64,000 nucleotides of DNA from assembly GCF_900100265.1 (NCBI RefSeq), contig NZ_LT629696.1:2852001-2916000 (forward strand), given 5' to 3'. A model generated the notes under the pieces. That model had not been told where the DNA came from, ran no database searches, and saw only the letters and a list, made by a program, of their open reading frames with translations. Positions 1-7,833 of the stretch are shown here, in pieces. This DNA is from Leifsonia sp. 466MF (GTDB taxonomy: Bacteria; Actinomycetota; Actinomycetes; Actinomycetales; Microbacteriaceae). Position 1 is the stretch's first letter; the number at the start of each line of letters is the position of its first letter. Made by a program: the position numbers and the translations under genes.

Positions 1-275
1 ACGCCGGGTGATACTCGGCACCGGGAGTGCCCGCGACGCAGTGCCGCGGCCAGCTCTCCGCGAAATCCGGCTCGTCGTCGGTCGCGAAATGGCCGCCGTT
101 GTCGTTGTCGGCGTCGTGCCAGTCGCGGCTGGCCACGATCACCTCGTACTCGTCGGCGTGTTCCTGAAGGAAGGCGGTGACGCCCGCCGCGACCGCGGCC
201 CCTCCGTCGACGCCGAGCGCGCCTCCCTCGGTGAAGTCGTTCTGCACGTCCACGATGAAGAGCGCCTTGCCCATT
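1..275 (-). CDS. pncA: Nicotinamidase, 3' end missing (window edge)
   Basis: Cytosolic isochorismatase-fold hydrolase that converts nicotinamide to nicotinate for NAD salvage. The first 91 residues are visible, starting at ATG 275. They hold the family N-terminus with the catalytic Asp (FIVDVQNDF, D9), the metal-binding region SRDWHDADND...GGHF, and the CVAGTPGAEYHP stretch preceding the catalytic-Cys half of the protein, which lies outside the window. The active-site Cys therefore cannot be checked. The gene is transcribed leftward, in the same direction as dacB, which ends 40 bp upstream of this start, so co-transcription is possible. Confidence 0.9.
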
Positions 276-314
276 CCCGTCCTCCCGGTGATGGTCGTCG
301 CTGCGCCGGCCGGC

Positions 315-1922
315 TCAGCCGTTGGAGAGGTTGTCACCGCACTTGTAGAAGCCGGTGACGAGCGTGTCGATCGCCTGTTTCGCGTTGTCGCTCACCGGTC
401 CGAGCGCGAACACGGCGAAGGTCAGGGGTGTGCCGTCGGCCGCATTGATGATGCCCGAGAGGGTGTACCCGTTGTCGATCCAGCCGGTCTTGGCGAACAC
501 CGCGCCGCGCGCGACGGAGTTGGCTCCGGTGAACCGGTTGTAGCCGGGGCCGAGCGTTCCCGACTGGCCGGCCACGGGCAGTCCGTCGTAGACGACGCCG
601 AGGCCGTTCTGGCGGTTGAGCACCTTGATGAACAACTGCGTCAGGTACGACGGCGGAACGGCGTTGTCGCCGCTGAGGCCGGAGCCGTCGGCGATGTGGA
701 TCCCGGAGGCGTCGATCCCGTAGCCCTTCAGCCCGGCGAGCACGCCCGCGTTCAGAGCGTCGAAAGTGTTGCCCGCGCCGTTCTTGATGGCGACGAGGCG
801 GGCGAGCTCCTCCATGATCGTGTTGTCGGAGACCCGCATCGCCTGATCGATCAGTGTCGTGACGGGCTGCGACTGGACGACGCCCAGCTGGCGAGCACCG
901 GCCGGCGCGACCCCCTGGCTCACGCCGACGTTGGTGCCGAGGTACTGCTGGAAGTACTGCACGGCACGACCCACCGGATCGGTGCTGCGCGGCGACTCGA
1001 CGGCGGTCGGGTCGTCACGGTCGCCGTCGACCATGAGCGCCGTCATGTACGGGGTCGAACCCTCGACGACGCGCTCCTCGCGCTCGTCCCAGCTCGGCTG
1101 CCAGAAGGGAGCTCCGAAGAGGGTCGCGTCCACCACGATCGAGGTGATCTGCTGGCCGCCCATAGCCTGCTTCACCTGATTGGCGAGGTCCTGGATCTTC
1201 GGCGCTCCGGTGTAGAAGGACGCCTGGCCGTCGGGCAGCCGGGAGAGGGTCACGTCCCCGCCGCCGACGATGACGACCTGGCCGGGCGTGCTGCCCGCAA
1301 CCACGGTCGTGGAGACCCGGTAGTCCGGTCCCAGAGTCGCGAGGGCGGCGGCCGAGGTGAGCGTCTTGAGAACCGAGGCGGTCGGACCGGGCTTCACGCC
1401 GTTGCGGTCGAACAGGGTCTGACCCGTCTTGGCGTTGACGACCTGCGCCTCGAGGTTGCCGAGGCGGCCGTCGGCCGCGAGACCGGCGACCGAACACGTG
1501 CGGATGCGCGTCGCGGCGGCCTGGTTCGCCGGAACGGGACGCGCCGGGTCGACGGTCGGGGTGGGTGTGGGGGTGGCGGTCGCCGTACGAGTCGGCGAGG
1601 GGGTCGCGCTGCTGACGGGTCCCGCCGCGGCCGCCGGCGAGCCGACGGTGGCCCCGAGCGCAACACTGCCGCCTCCGAGCAGCAGGAAGACGACGGCGGC
1701 CGCTGCGGCCATCCACGTCTTCGGGTGCTTCCGGATCGTCGCGAGCACCCCGGCCGCAACACCCGACAGGCCTGCGGCTTTCGCGGGCCGCGCGGCGGCG
1801 CGACGGCCGGAACCTGTGGTCGCGGGCGGCTCCGAGCCGGCTGAGGAGTCGGCGAGCGGAGTGGGAGTGGTCGGGAGGTTCGACGGGTCGGGTCCGGTGA
1901 CCGGCTGATCCGATTCGTGCAT
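315..1922 (-). CDS. dacB: D-alanyl-D-alanine carboxypeptidase/endopeptidase (PBP4, DacB)
   Basis: Class C low-molecular-weight penicillin-binding protein of 535 aa (peptidase S13) that trims or cleaves peptidoglycan cross-links outside the membrane. A cytoplasmic Pro/Ala-rich N-terminus of about 90 residues precedes one membrane anchor (around 92-117: MAAAAAVVFLLLGGGSVALG). A Thr/Pro-rich linker follows (about 125-150), then the catalytic domain with the S-x-x-K nucleophile box (SVLK at about 183-186), the SDN triad (about 364) and KTG (about 478-480). All three active-site motifs are intact. The extended cytoplasmic leader is longer than in E. coli DacB, and its role is unknown. Start chosen at ATG 1922. 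Confidence 0.93.
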   Translation of the reverse strand: MHESDQPVTGPDPSNLPTTPTPLADSSAGSEPPATTGSGRRAAARPAKAAGLSGVAAGVLATIRKHPKTWMAAAAAVVFLLLGGGSVALGATVGSPAAAAGPVSSATPSPTRTATATPTPTPTVDPARPVPANQAAATRIRTCSVAGLAADGRLGNLEAQVVNAKTGQTLFDRNGVKPGPTASVLKTLTSAAALATLGPDYRVSTTVVAGSTPGQVVIVGGGDVTLSRLPDGQASFYTGAPKIQDLANQVKQAMGGQQITSIVVDATLFGAPFWQPSWDEREERVVEGSTPYMTALMVDGDRDDPTAVESPRSTDPVGRAVQYFQQYLGTNVGVSQGVAPAGARQLGVVQSQPVTTLIDQAMRVSDNTIMEELARLVAIKNGAGNTFDALNAGVLAGLKGYGIDASGIHIADGSGLSGDNAVPPSYLTQLFIKVLNRQNGLGVVYDGLPVAGQSGTLGPGYNRFTGANSVARGAVFAKTGWIDNGYTLSGIINAADGTPLTFAVFALGPVSDNAKQAIDTLVTGFYKCGDNLSNG

Positions 1923-2075
1923 CCGGGTATGTTACCTGGGCTTTCTGAATGCTGCTACGCTCCCTCGGCCGGCGAACACGACGACTCCCTCAGAACAAAA
2001 AGGGAACGATCCGCGCGCCTGCGGACAGTAGAGGGTATGAGCACGGATGGTTTCGAGGCTGACGGGAGCCGTCCG

Positions 2076-2288
2076 TCACTTCTTCTTGTGGAGCGCGTCC
2101 GGCTTGTGCACGGCCTCCTTGCCGGTCTTGTCGCTCCTCACGAGGTACTGCGGGTCGTCCTTCGACGCCCGTACGGTCCGTCCGGCCGCTTCGGTGTCGT
2201 CGGTGAGCTTCTTCTCGACCTCGCCCGGCACATCCACGCCGTGCGAGGACCACTCGACATGGTCGCCGTGCTTCGGTTCGTCCGCCAT
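2076..2288 (-). CDS. DUF2945 (HVA1/TUDOR-like) small protein
   Basis: A 70-residue hydrophilic protein starting at ATG 2288. It matches the DUF2945 'hypervirulence-associated TUDOR domain' pattern: an N-terminal GDHVEWSSHG, a central acidic stretch, then DDPQYLVRSDKTGKEAVHKP and a basic KKK end. Members are small putative nucleic-acid- or protein-binding single-domain proteins with no proven bacterial function. It sits alone between dacB and the PKD protein; the 153 bp toward dacB hold no other gene. An upstream in-frame extension to 2468 would run into the PKD gene's 3' end and was rejected. Confidence 0.75.
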   Translation of the reverse strand: MADEPKHGDHVEWSSHGVDVPGEVEKKLTDDTEAAGRTVRASKDDPQYLVRSDKTGKEAVHKPDALHKKK

Positions 2289-2326
2289 GACCGCAGCCAA
2301 CCACCGACAGCGACCATGCGCGAGGG

Positions 2327-4879
2327 TCAGGGCACCGCGGTGACGAGGAAGTTGTCGAAACGCGCTGTGACCGGCGTGGCCGTGGCGGAGGCGGAGAGGT
2401 ACGCACGGAGGCCGACGCCCCCGGCCGACTGCAGACCTGCCGTCGAGTCGGTCGCCGTGACCTGCCACGCGGCCGGCTCAGCCTGGGTCGACGGCCAGAC
2501 CTTCGCCCGCAACGTGGTCGGCGAGGAACCGACCGCCTGGACCCGCAGCGAGAGCTGCTGCCCCGCACTGTAGGTCAGCCCGCTGACAGGCACTGCCTGC
2601 ACCGTCGTCCCGTTGGCGAGCAACTGCACCTGCACGGCTCCGCTGGCGCTGAGCCAGGCACGACCCTCGTACACGGCCGACCCGAGCTGACGGCCGATCG
2701 CCGAGACGAAGATCCCGCCGCCGGTCGGGGCGAAGTCCGTCGTGAAGGTGACCGTCGTGTCCGTCCGGCTCGACGACACGCTGCCGAGCGTCTCGGTCCG
2801 GGTCGAGCCGGCCGGGACGTTCATCCGTGCGGTGCCGGACGAGACCGTGTAGAAGGATGCCGTGCCCGAGGCGGTCCACGCGCCGCCGACTTCCGCAGAT
2901 CCCCATCCACTGGTCAGCGTCCGCTCGAAGCCGTCCTTCGCGACCGTGCTTCCGCTGGTCGCTGCGACGGTCACCTGGCGCGTCGTCGACGCGGTGGCGC
3001 CCACGTTGTCCGCCACGGTCAACGTGATCGTGTAGGTGCCGGCGTTCGCATAGGTGTGTCCGGCGGTCGCCCCGGTGGCCGTGCCGCCGTCTCCGAAGTT
3101 CCAGTTCCACGAGGCGATCGCGCCGTCGGGGTCGCTCGATGCGTTGCCGTCGACCGCGACCGCGAGGCCGTTCGTGCCGGCGGTGAAGCTCGCCGTCGGC
3201 GGCTGGTTCGCTCCGCCGCCGAGGATCACGACGCGGTTGCCGGTCCGGGCGATCCGATTCCCGTCAGGGTCCGTGACCGTCAGCGTGTACGTGTGCGCGC
3301 TGCCGCCGGCGAGCCCCGCCTCGGTGAAGGACATCCCGGGCCGGTTCCAGAAGGTGGAGGTGCGGGTGACCTGGGAGATGGGATGCGCCGTGTCGCCGTC
3401 TCGTGCGAGTGCGTACGTGAGGGAGACGTTGTCCTGGTCGTACGTCGCCGTCCAGCTGATCTTCGCCTGCCCGGCCGTCGGCGAGGTGGCGTTCGGTGTC
3501 AGCGCCGTATTGTTGTTCGGGCCGGTGGTACTGCGCACCACCGAGTCGGCCGCGAAGCGGGTGAGGCCGTATTGGGCCGTCCCGTTGACGGCCGGGAACT
3601 CACCGCCGACGACCAGGTAACGGCTGTCCCCTGCAACGCTCCATGCCGCCTGACCCTGACCGGTGTACGACCCCGTCACGTAGTCGGGGAACCAGTTGAG
3701 GAGAGTCGGCGACGGCTGGCCGCGGAAGTTCGCGTACGACGAGTTGCCGTCGTTGGTCAGCGTTCCGGTGCGAGCTTTCGAGAACGCGATCGTGTGGTGG
3801 AACGTACGCGGATTGGTCTCCGGGTAGCCGCCGACATTGCGGCAGTCATGCGGGTGGCCGGCCGCATACAGCGCATTGTTGAGCGGAACGATCGAGTAGG
3901 TGTCGCCGTGGCAGTCCTCCAGCCAGATCAGGGCGCCCGTCACGCCGTCCGCCGCGAAACTCCCTTCGAGGTTGCCCCCGCTGCCGAACACATAACCGGA
4001 GCCGTAGACCCGGTCGCTGGTCGCCTGGAGGGAGGTGATGCTGGCGTTCGCCCCGGCATCCCGGACCACACTGTTCGCGGGGAAGGGCAGAGCCGAGCCG
4101 GTCGAACCGCTCAGCATCGCGAGCCCGTAATGCGCGGATCCGTTGACGTTCTTGAAGCGACCACCGGCGTAGACGCGGTTCCCGTCCGGGCTCACCGCGA
4201 GCGCGTCGACCACGTTGTCGGCCGATGCCGACCAGGAGGTGACGAGCGACCCGTTGGAGGCGTCGATCTTGGCGATGTATCCGCGCGAGACGCCGTTCAC
4301 GCTGGAGAACGTGCCGCCCGCGTAGACGGCCGTGTTCGTCACCGCGAGTGCACGGACCTGGCTCTCCATGACGGGCCGGAAGGAGCTGATGGGTTGGCCG
4401 GTGGCCGTGCTGATCGCCACGATGCGGTAGTAGGTGGCTCCGGCTGCCGACGTGAAGTCGCCGCCGATATACACGCGGGAACCGTCGGGGGACGCCGCGA
4501 TCGCGAGCGCCTGCCCGTTCAGCGGCACGTTGATGCTCGTGATGAGGGCGCCCGTCGTGATGTTGTAGGCGAGGAAGTTGCTGCGCGGCGTCGTGTTCGA
4601 GCCGGCGGGCGACCCGGCCGGGCGCGCCGTGCCGAACTTGCCCGCGACGTACACCGTGTCGCCGACGACGGTCTGCGCCCAGGCGACGCCGTCGATCTGG
4701 ACGGTGGGAAGCGCGGTCGCCCCCACAGTGGGCGGAGACGCGGGGTCATTCGGATCGGGTGGCATGGTGTCCGCCGACGCCGGGCCTGCGACACCTCCCC
4801 CGATCAGCAGCAGCGCGCTCAGCACCGCGGTGAACAGCCCGAGCGCACGCGCCCGGCGGGACTTCGATGTTGCATCCAT
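2327..4879 (-). CDS. Secreted beta-propeller / PKD-domain protein
   Basis: An 850-aa exported protein. A Sec signal peptide occupies about residues 1-36 (basic RRAR, hydrophobic LLLIGGGVAG, ending GPASA). Residues of about 40-450 carry repeated propeller blades (recurring VYAGG-F and SPDG motifs). A fibronectin-like segment follows, then one PKD domain (about 565-645, signature WNWNFGDGG), and a C-terminal concanavalin-like domain (about 650-850) that often follows PKD in actinobacterial surface proteins. No LPxTG or membrane anchor is seen, so it is probably released or non-covalently wall-bound. Start chosen at ATG 4879, directly before the signal peptide; an upstream extension would read into the tRNA remnant. 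The gene is host-borne and borders the prophage attL. Confidence 0.8.
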   Translation of the reverse strand: MDATSKSRRARALGLFTAVLSALLLIGGGVAGPASADTMPPDPNDPASPPTVGATALPTVQIDGVAWAQTVVGDTVYVAGKFGTARPAGSPAGSNTTPRSNFLAYNITTGALITSINVPLNGQALAIAASPDGSRVYIGGDFTSAAGATYYRIVAISTATGQPISSFRPVMESQVRALAVTNTAVYAGGTFSSVNGVSRGYIAKIDASNGSLVTSWSASADNVVDALAVSPDGNRVYAGGRFKNVNGSAHYGLAMLSGSTGSALPFPANSVVRDAGANASITSLQATSDRVYGSGYVFGSGGNLEGSFAADGVTGALIWLEDCHGDTYSIVPLNNALYAAGHPHDCRNVGGYPETNPRTFHHTIAFSKARTGTLTNDGNSSYANFRGQPSPTLLNWFPDYVTGSYTGQGQAAWSVAGDSRYLVVGGEFPAVNGTAQYGLTRFAADSVVRSTTGPNNNTALTPNATSPTAGQAKISWTATYDQDNVSLTYALARDGDTAHPISQVTRTSTFWNRPGMSFTEAGLAGGSAHTYTLTVTDPDGNRIARTGNRVVILGGGANQPPTASFTAGTNGLAVAVDGNASSDPDGAIASWNWNFGDGGTATGATAGHTYANAGTYTITLTVADNVGATASTTRQVTVAATSGSTVAKDGFERTLTSGWGSAEVGGAWTASGTASFYTVSSGTARMNVPAGSTRTETLGSVSSSRTDTTVTFTTDFAPTGGGIFVSAIGRQLGSAVYEGRAWLSASGAVQVQLLANGTTVQAVPVSGLTYSAGQQLSLRVQAVGSSPTTLRAKVWPSTQAEPAAWQVTATDSTAGLQSAGGVGLRAYLSASATATPVTARFDNFLVTAVP

Positions 4880-4989
4880 GACAGCCTCGGGCAGACTTGA
4901 TTGATCCTCAGTTTGTGCCCTCAGGCTACTCCGAGGGGCGCGCATGTGCACGAGGAATCTGTCCGGATGTTCGGAAGAAGGAAGTGGTG

Positions 4990-5029
4990 GAGCCGCCCAA
5001 GGGAATCGAACCCTTGACCTTCTCATTAC
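4990..5029. other. attL: host 3' tRNA-Thr remnant plus crossover core
   Basis: On the minus strand this reads as the 3' half of a tRNA-Thr: end of anticodon arm, T-arm with AAGGG/CCCTT stem, acceptor GGGCGGC, discriminator T (4991) and an encoded CCA (4990-4988). The stretch 5016-5029 (gaccttctcattac) is identical to 22369-22382 and is the likely crossover core. To its right the sequence departs into phage DNA (from 5030), so this remnant is a non-functional half tRNA: the original host 3' end displaced by integration. Its T-stem differs from the prophage-borne copy at four positions that keep pairing. Confidence 0.92.
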
Positions 5030-5115
5030 AAGCGCAAGGGTTCGCCGGCGCCGCTCCCCCTTACGGGTTACGTCGCGGCCTATATGTTCGTGCGTGAACT
5101 ATTGGCGGTTTCGTC

Positions 5116-6009
5116 GTGAACGTGCAGCAGACAGCCGTGTCTACCGTAGACAGCATGCACCATCCTGCTCACCTCACCGAACTGTTGTCCATCCTTCACT
5201 ACTGGCGCGTCTGGCAGGAGTCTCAGGGGCTATCAGCACGCACGATTGCCGAGCGCGCGGCCGTCATCACCCGGCTAGTCGAGTTCGCCGGCGTGCACCC
5301 CCTCCAGCTCTCGCCGCTGGCCATCATGGCTTACTGCTCACAGCCGGGGCTGTCGGACACCTCGCGCGCCACCTATCACGCCTCCATCCGCGCCTACTGC
5401 AAGTTCCTGGTGGCCAGCGACCACCGCGCCGATGATCCGAGCTTGAAAACGCCGACGCCGAAGCGGCCGAAGGGTAAGCCTCGGCCGGTGTTCGACAATC
5501 AGCTGGAGCTGATGCTGGCTACCGTGAACCGCCGGCGGACGCGCACGATGATCTTGCTGGGCGCCCTCGCCGGCATGCGCGTGCACGAGATTGCCAAGGT
5601 GCACGGCGCCGATTTCGACCTGGCCAACGAGGTGGTGACCATCACCGGGAAGGGCGGCAGCACCGAGATGGTGCCGCTGCACCCCGACCTGGTGCGCGAG
5701 GCCCACCAGTACCCCCGCGACGGCTACTGGTTCCCCGCCTACGCCTCCCAGACGGACAACGCGCATATCAGCCGGCAGGGCGTCTACGCGGCCATCAAGG
5801 GCGTGATGGAGCGCGCCGGCGTCCAGGGCACCCCGCACCAGCTGCGGCACTGGTATGGCACGACGCTGCTGGACAGCGGCGTGGACGTTCGCGTGGTCCA
5901 GGAGCTGATGCGCCACAAGTCGCTGGACACGACGGCCATTTACACACTGGTGAACCTCGACAAGCGCCGCGCTGGAATCGAACGCCTGAGGCTGCCGAGT
6001 GCGGCCTAA
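5116..6009 (+). CDS. int: Phage tyrosine integrase
   Basis: A 297-aa tyrosine recombinase that inserts and excises the phage at the tRNA-Thr site. The N-terminal SAM-like core-binding domain spans about 20-110. The catalytic domain has Arg155 (AGMRVHEIA), Lys179 (TGKGG), H241-x-x-R244 (HQLRH), His267 (MRHKS) and nucleophile Tyr276 (TTAIYT). GTG 5116 is supported because, in the excised phage, the extended repressor frame stops with a TGA at 5117-5119, giving a GTGA overlap. A later ATG at 5155 is an alternative. The C-terminus is LRLPSAA; an Ala-Ala end resembles ssrA-type degradation tags reported for integrases of integration-dependent phages. In the prophage the gene is cut off from the repressor promoter. 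Confidence 0.95.
   Translation: MNVQQTAVSTVDSMHHPAHLTELLSILHYWRVWQESQGLSARTIAERAAVITRLVEFAGVHPLQLSPLAIMAYCSQPGLSDTSRATYHASIRAYCKFLVASDHRADDPSLKTPTPKRPKGKPRPVFDNQLELMLATVNRRRTRTMILLGALAGMRVHEIAKVHGADFDLANEVVTITGKGGSTEMVPLHPDLVREAHQYPRDGYWFPAYASQTDNAHISRQGVYAAIKGVMERAGVQGTPHQLRHWYGTTLLDSGVDVRVVQELMRHKSLDTTAIYTLVNLDKRRAGIERLRLPSAA
5137..5151. promoter_or_regulatory. Inverted repeat near integrase start
   Basis: TGTCTA-ccg-TAGACA, a 6-bp inverted repeat with 3-nt spacer, lies just before the alternative integrase start ATG 5155. It could be an operator or arm site. The repeat is short and lies within the coding frame if GTG 5116 is used, so support is weak. Confidence 0.3.
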
Positions 6010-6340
6010 TTGAGGGGTTAATTACCGCAATTGTCGACATCCGCCATTTAGACGGCCCCGCAATAAAGATCATTTGCGACTTTTTTTGTGCGCCGGGCCT
6101 GTGGACACCGTAACGCCTGATCAGAGGGCATATGTGGATCGCCAGCGCGATGGCATTTCCCGAGTTTGCACAGGGTCTGCACCCTCCCCACCGTCTGGTT
6201 ATCCCCAGATTTGTCCACAGACACCTTTGGGAAAACCCAGTAGGCCGCGAGACAATGTGGAGGCAAGCGAAACGGCCCGGTGGTTGCACACCAGGCCGCT
6301 TCTGAATCGCTCAACCGCAGTGTCTAAGTACGGAGGCGTT
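6010..6340. other. 331-bp AT-richer intergenic region with DnaA-box-like sites
   Basis: No gene is supported here. The stretch is visibly richer in A/T runs than its surroundings. It holds TTGTCCACA (6211-6219), the actinobacterial DnaA box consensus, with near matches TTATCCCCA (6199-6207) and, on the minus strand, GTGTCCACA (6100-6108). A hairpin with one mismatch (6273-6282 with 6289-6298) precedes the downstream small HTH gene. It could be a phage replication origin, a regulator-binding cluster or the int terminator/promoter region. The same TTGTCCACA word recurs at the start of the leftward operon (21985-21993). Confidence 0.45.
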
Positions 6341-6538
6341 ATGAACAATAGTAGTGACCGATACCGGGCTGCTGTCCAGGCTCACCTGGACATCGTCCGG
6401 AAGCACCACCAGCAGCAGGTAGCCGAAGAGCGCCAATTCGCGCGCTACGCGCTCATGTACGGCTTCACGGTTCCCGAGATTGCCGACGGGATGGGCCTGA
6501 CCGCTCCCTATGTGCGTCGCCTGCTGATCGACCAGTAA
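6341..6538 (+). CDS. Small phage HTH protein (65 aa)
   Basis: A 65-residue protein with a strong ribosome site (GGAGG, 6332-6336, 4 nt before ATG 6341). The N-terminal half is charged and helical (RAAVQAHLDIVRKHHQQQ). The C-terminal half is a plausible helix-turn-helix (TVPEIADGMGLTAPYVRRLL, about 43-62). It is one of only three rightward prophage genes and could be expressed in the lysogen. The function is unknown: a DNA-binding accessory or lysogeny factor is possible. It ends just before a strong bidirectional terminator that separates it from the convergent lysis genes. Confidence 0.75.
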   Translation: MNNSSDRYRAAVQAHLDIVRKHHQQQVAEERQFARYALMYGFTVPEIADGMGLTAPYVRRLLIDQ

Positions 6539-6545
6539 CCGGCAA

Positions 6546-6587
6546 CGATGAGGCCCCTACCGGCAAGCGGCGGTAGGGGCCTCATCG
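6546..6587. terminator. 17-bp perfect hairpin between convergent phage genes
   Basis: Arms 6546-6562 (cgatgaggcccctaccg) and 6571-6587 pair perfectly over 17 bp around an 8-nt loop. It lies between the rightward small HTH gene and the leftward holin-like gene, whose stop is at 6582, so it can terminate both. It is the expected end of the long leftward late operon. Confidence 0.85.
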
Positions 6588-6794
6588 CTGTGCCGATTCC
6601 TTCGCCGCGTGGCGGCCGGCGCTTCGGTCGGGCACTATGTAGCCGGCGGCGAAGCTGACCAGCACGACGGCGGCCGTTGCGACCTCCACCGGGACCTCCA
6701 AGCCGAACAGGCCGGCCACGTAGACGATGACGACGACGGCGGCGCCGGCGGCGCCACCGGCCACCACCTTGGGGGTTGGGGTCTTGCTGCTCAC
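6582..6794 (-). CDS. Holin-like small membrane protein
   Basis: A 70-aa protein with two hydrophobic segments (about 10-31 VVAGGAAGAAVVVIVYVAGL and 36-53 VEVATAAVVLVSFAAGYI) separated by a short turn, and a charged C-terminal tail. Size, topology and position two genes after the endolysin suit a phage holin. Start GTG 6794 overlaps the stop of the upstream gene in a GTGA, indicating coupled translation. No sequence family can be named with confidence, so the holin role rests on context. Confidence 0.65.
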   Translation of the reverse strand: MSSKTPTPKVVAGGAAGAAVVVIVYVAGLFGLEVPVEVATAAVVLVSFAAGYIVPDRSAGRHAAKESAQR

Positions 6795-7084
6795 TTGAGT
6801 ACGTCCTTTCGTTGTGCGGTGTCCTCGAACAGGCCGGCCGGCGCCTCGGGGGGCGGCGGCTGCTCGCCTCGGTAGATGTGGTCCACCAGCCGCCGCGACC
6901 ACAGCCACAGCAGCCGGTTATCGCGCTCGGCACGTGCCAGGCGGGCCTCCAGGCGTTCCTGGCGGTTCTCGCGCCGAGCGATGTATGCCTGGCGGTAGGC
7001 GAGGCCGGCCGAGCCGAGGCCGACCAGGGCGCCGACTACGGCCACCACGATGGTGACGATGCTGCCCTCGCTCACTCCGGCCAT
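6791..7084 (-). CDS. Small phage membrane/coiled-coil protein (lysis cassette)
   Basis: A 97-aa protein with an N-terminal membrane helix (about 9-29 IVTIVVAVVGALVGLGSAGL), a basic helical region likely to form a coiled coil (about 35-62, RRENRQERLEARLARAERD) and a Pro-rich C-terminal tail. The N-out, single-TM, charged-tail layout is common among second holins or holin partners in actinophages. Start ATG 7084 lies 13 nt inside the end of the upstream Cys-rich gene, and its stop overlaps the next start (GTGA). Confidence 0.65.
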   Translation of the reverse strand: MAGVSEGSIVTIVVAVVGALVGLGSAGLAYRQAYIARRENRQERLEARLARAERDNRLLWLWSRRLVDHIYRGEQPPPPEAPAGLFEDTAQRKDVLK

Positions 7085-7191
7085 CCGCAGCGTCCTTTGG
7101 CGCCGGTGCACCAGTAGCCGGCTCGCCCGCGCGGGCAGCGTCCAATCCCGCATAGCCAGTCGCGCCACTGGGCGCGCATCCAGCGCTTCAC
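7072..7191 (-). CDS. Cys-rich 39-aa phage mini-protein
   Basis: Very short gene starting at GTG 7191, which overlaps the endolysin TGA (GTGA). It ends at 7072, inside the next gene's first codons. The product is basic and aromatic, with four cysteines spaced C14-x4-C19-x8-C28-x6-C35, and Trp/Tyr beside them (GYWC). The spacing suggests a small metal-binding or disulfide-stabilised fold. Evidence for reality is the double overlap at both ends, which matches the coupling seen through this operon. The function is unknown; its place between endolysin and membrane proteins suggests lysis or superinfection control. Confidence 0.6.
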   Translation of the reverse strand: MKRWMRAQWRDWLCGIGRCPRGRAGYWCTGAKGRCGWPE

Positions 7192-7814
7192 GACTTGGCG
7201 CCGGCGCCGTCGAGCGCCATGGAGCGCCACAGGTCGAACTGCCGGTCATTGCCGGTCAGGTGCTTGGCCACCAGCGGCGCCGACTGCTCCACCTCCTCGT
7301 CGGTCTGGAGGTGGCGGTAGTAGCCGGGGCCGATCAGGGCGATGCCGCGCTTAGGCGACTGGATGCGGATGAACATGGTTTCTCCCTCGGTGTTGAACAG
7401 GTGGTCCTGGATGAGCTGCCAGGGGTCTCGGCGGTTGCCGAGGCCGACGTAGGCGGTGGGCGCGTCGCTCACGGTCACGTGGAGGTGTGCGCCGCGCGCG
7501 TTGGTGCCGGTAGCGCCGACCTTGCCGAGCACGTCGCCACGCGCCACGTGGGCGCCCACGGCCGGCAGGGCCGGCCCCTGGAGGTGGAGGTAGGCGTAGT
7601 ACAGGTCCGAGTCGTCCAACTTCACCGTGATGGTGTAGCCGTTGCCGGCGTGCCATTGCTTGTTGGCGACCACGCCGGCGCCGAGGGCCGGCGCGTCGGT
7701 GCCGGCGGACACGATCCAGTCGGAGCCGGTGTGGGCGTAGGTGCGGGGCTTGGCCGTGTTGCCGTAAGGGTCGGAGGCGTCGTAGGCGCCGGGGAACGGG
7801 TCGATCAGCAGCAT
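7188..7814 (-). CDS. Endolysin, M23-family metallopeptidase
   Basis: A 208-aa phage peptidoglycan hydrolase. The N-terminal ~125 residues form an M23 (LytM/lysostaphin-like) domain with zinc ligands H28-x3-D32 (HTGSD) and the HLH motif at 110-112, plus the active-site His77 (YAYLHLQG). The C-terminal ~80 residues (GETMFIRIQSPKRGIALIGP onward) form a separate segment that may bind the wall or substrate. No signal peptide is seen, so release would need the neighbouring holin-like proteins. It would cut peptide cross-bridges of the host wall. The stop overlaps the Cys-rich mini-gene's GTG. Confidence 0.85.
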   Translation of the reverse strand: MLLIDPFPGAYDASDPYGNTAKPRTYAHTGSDWIVSAGTDAPALGAGVVANKQWHAGNGYTITVKLDDSDLYYAYLHLQGPALPAVGAHVARGDVLGKVGATGTNARGAHLHVTVSDAPTAYVGLGNRRDPWQLIQDHLFNTEGETMFIRIQSPKRGIALIGPGYYRHLQTDEEVEQSAPLVAKHLTGNDRQFDLWRSMALDGAGAKS

Positions 7815-7833
7815 GGTGGGATCTCCAAACGGG

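Noticed and set aside
2289..2468. N-terminal extension of the DUF2945 protein to 130 aa
   Set aside because: The extension overlaps the PKD gene 3' end and is Arg/Gly-rich shadow sequence; the family starts at the chosen ATG.
4991..5070. A second complete tRNA at attL
   Set aside because: Only the 3' half (4991-5029) folds; bases right of the core do not form the matching anticodon, D or acceptor arms.
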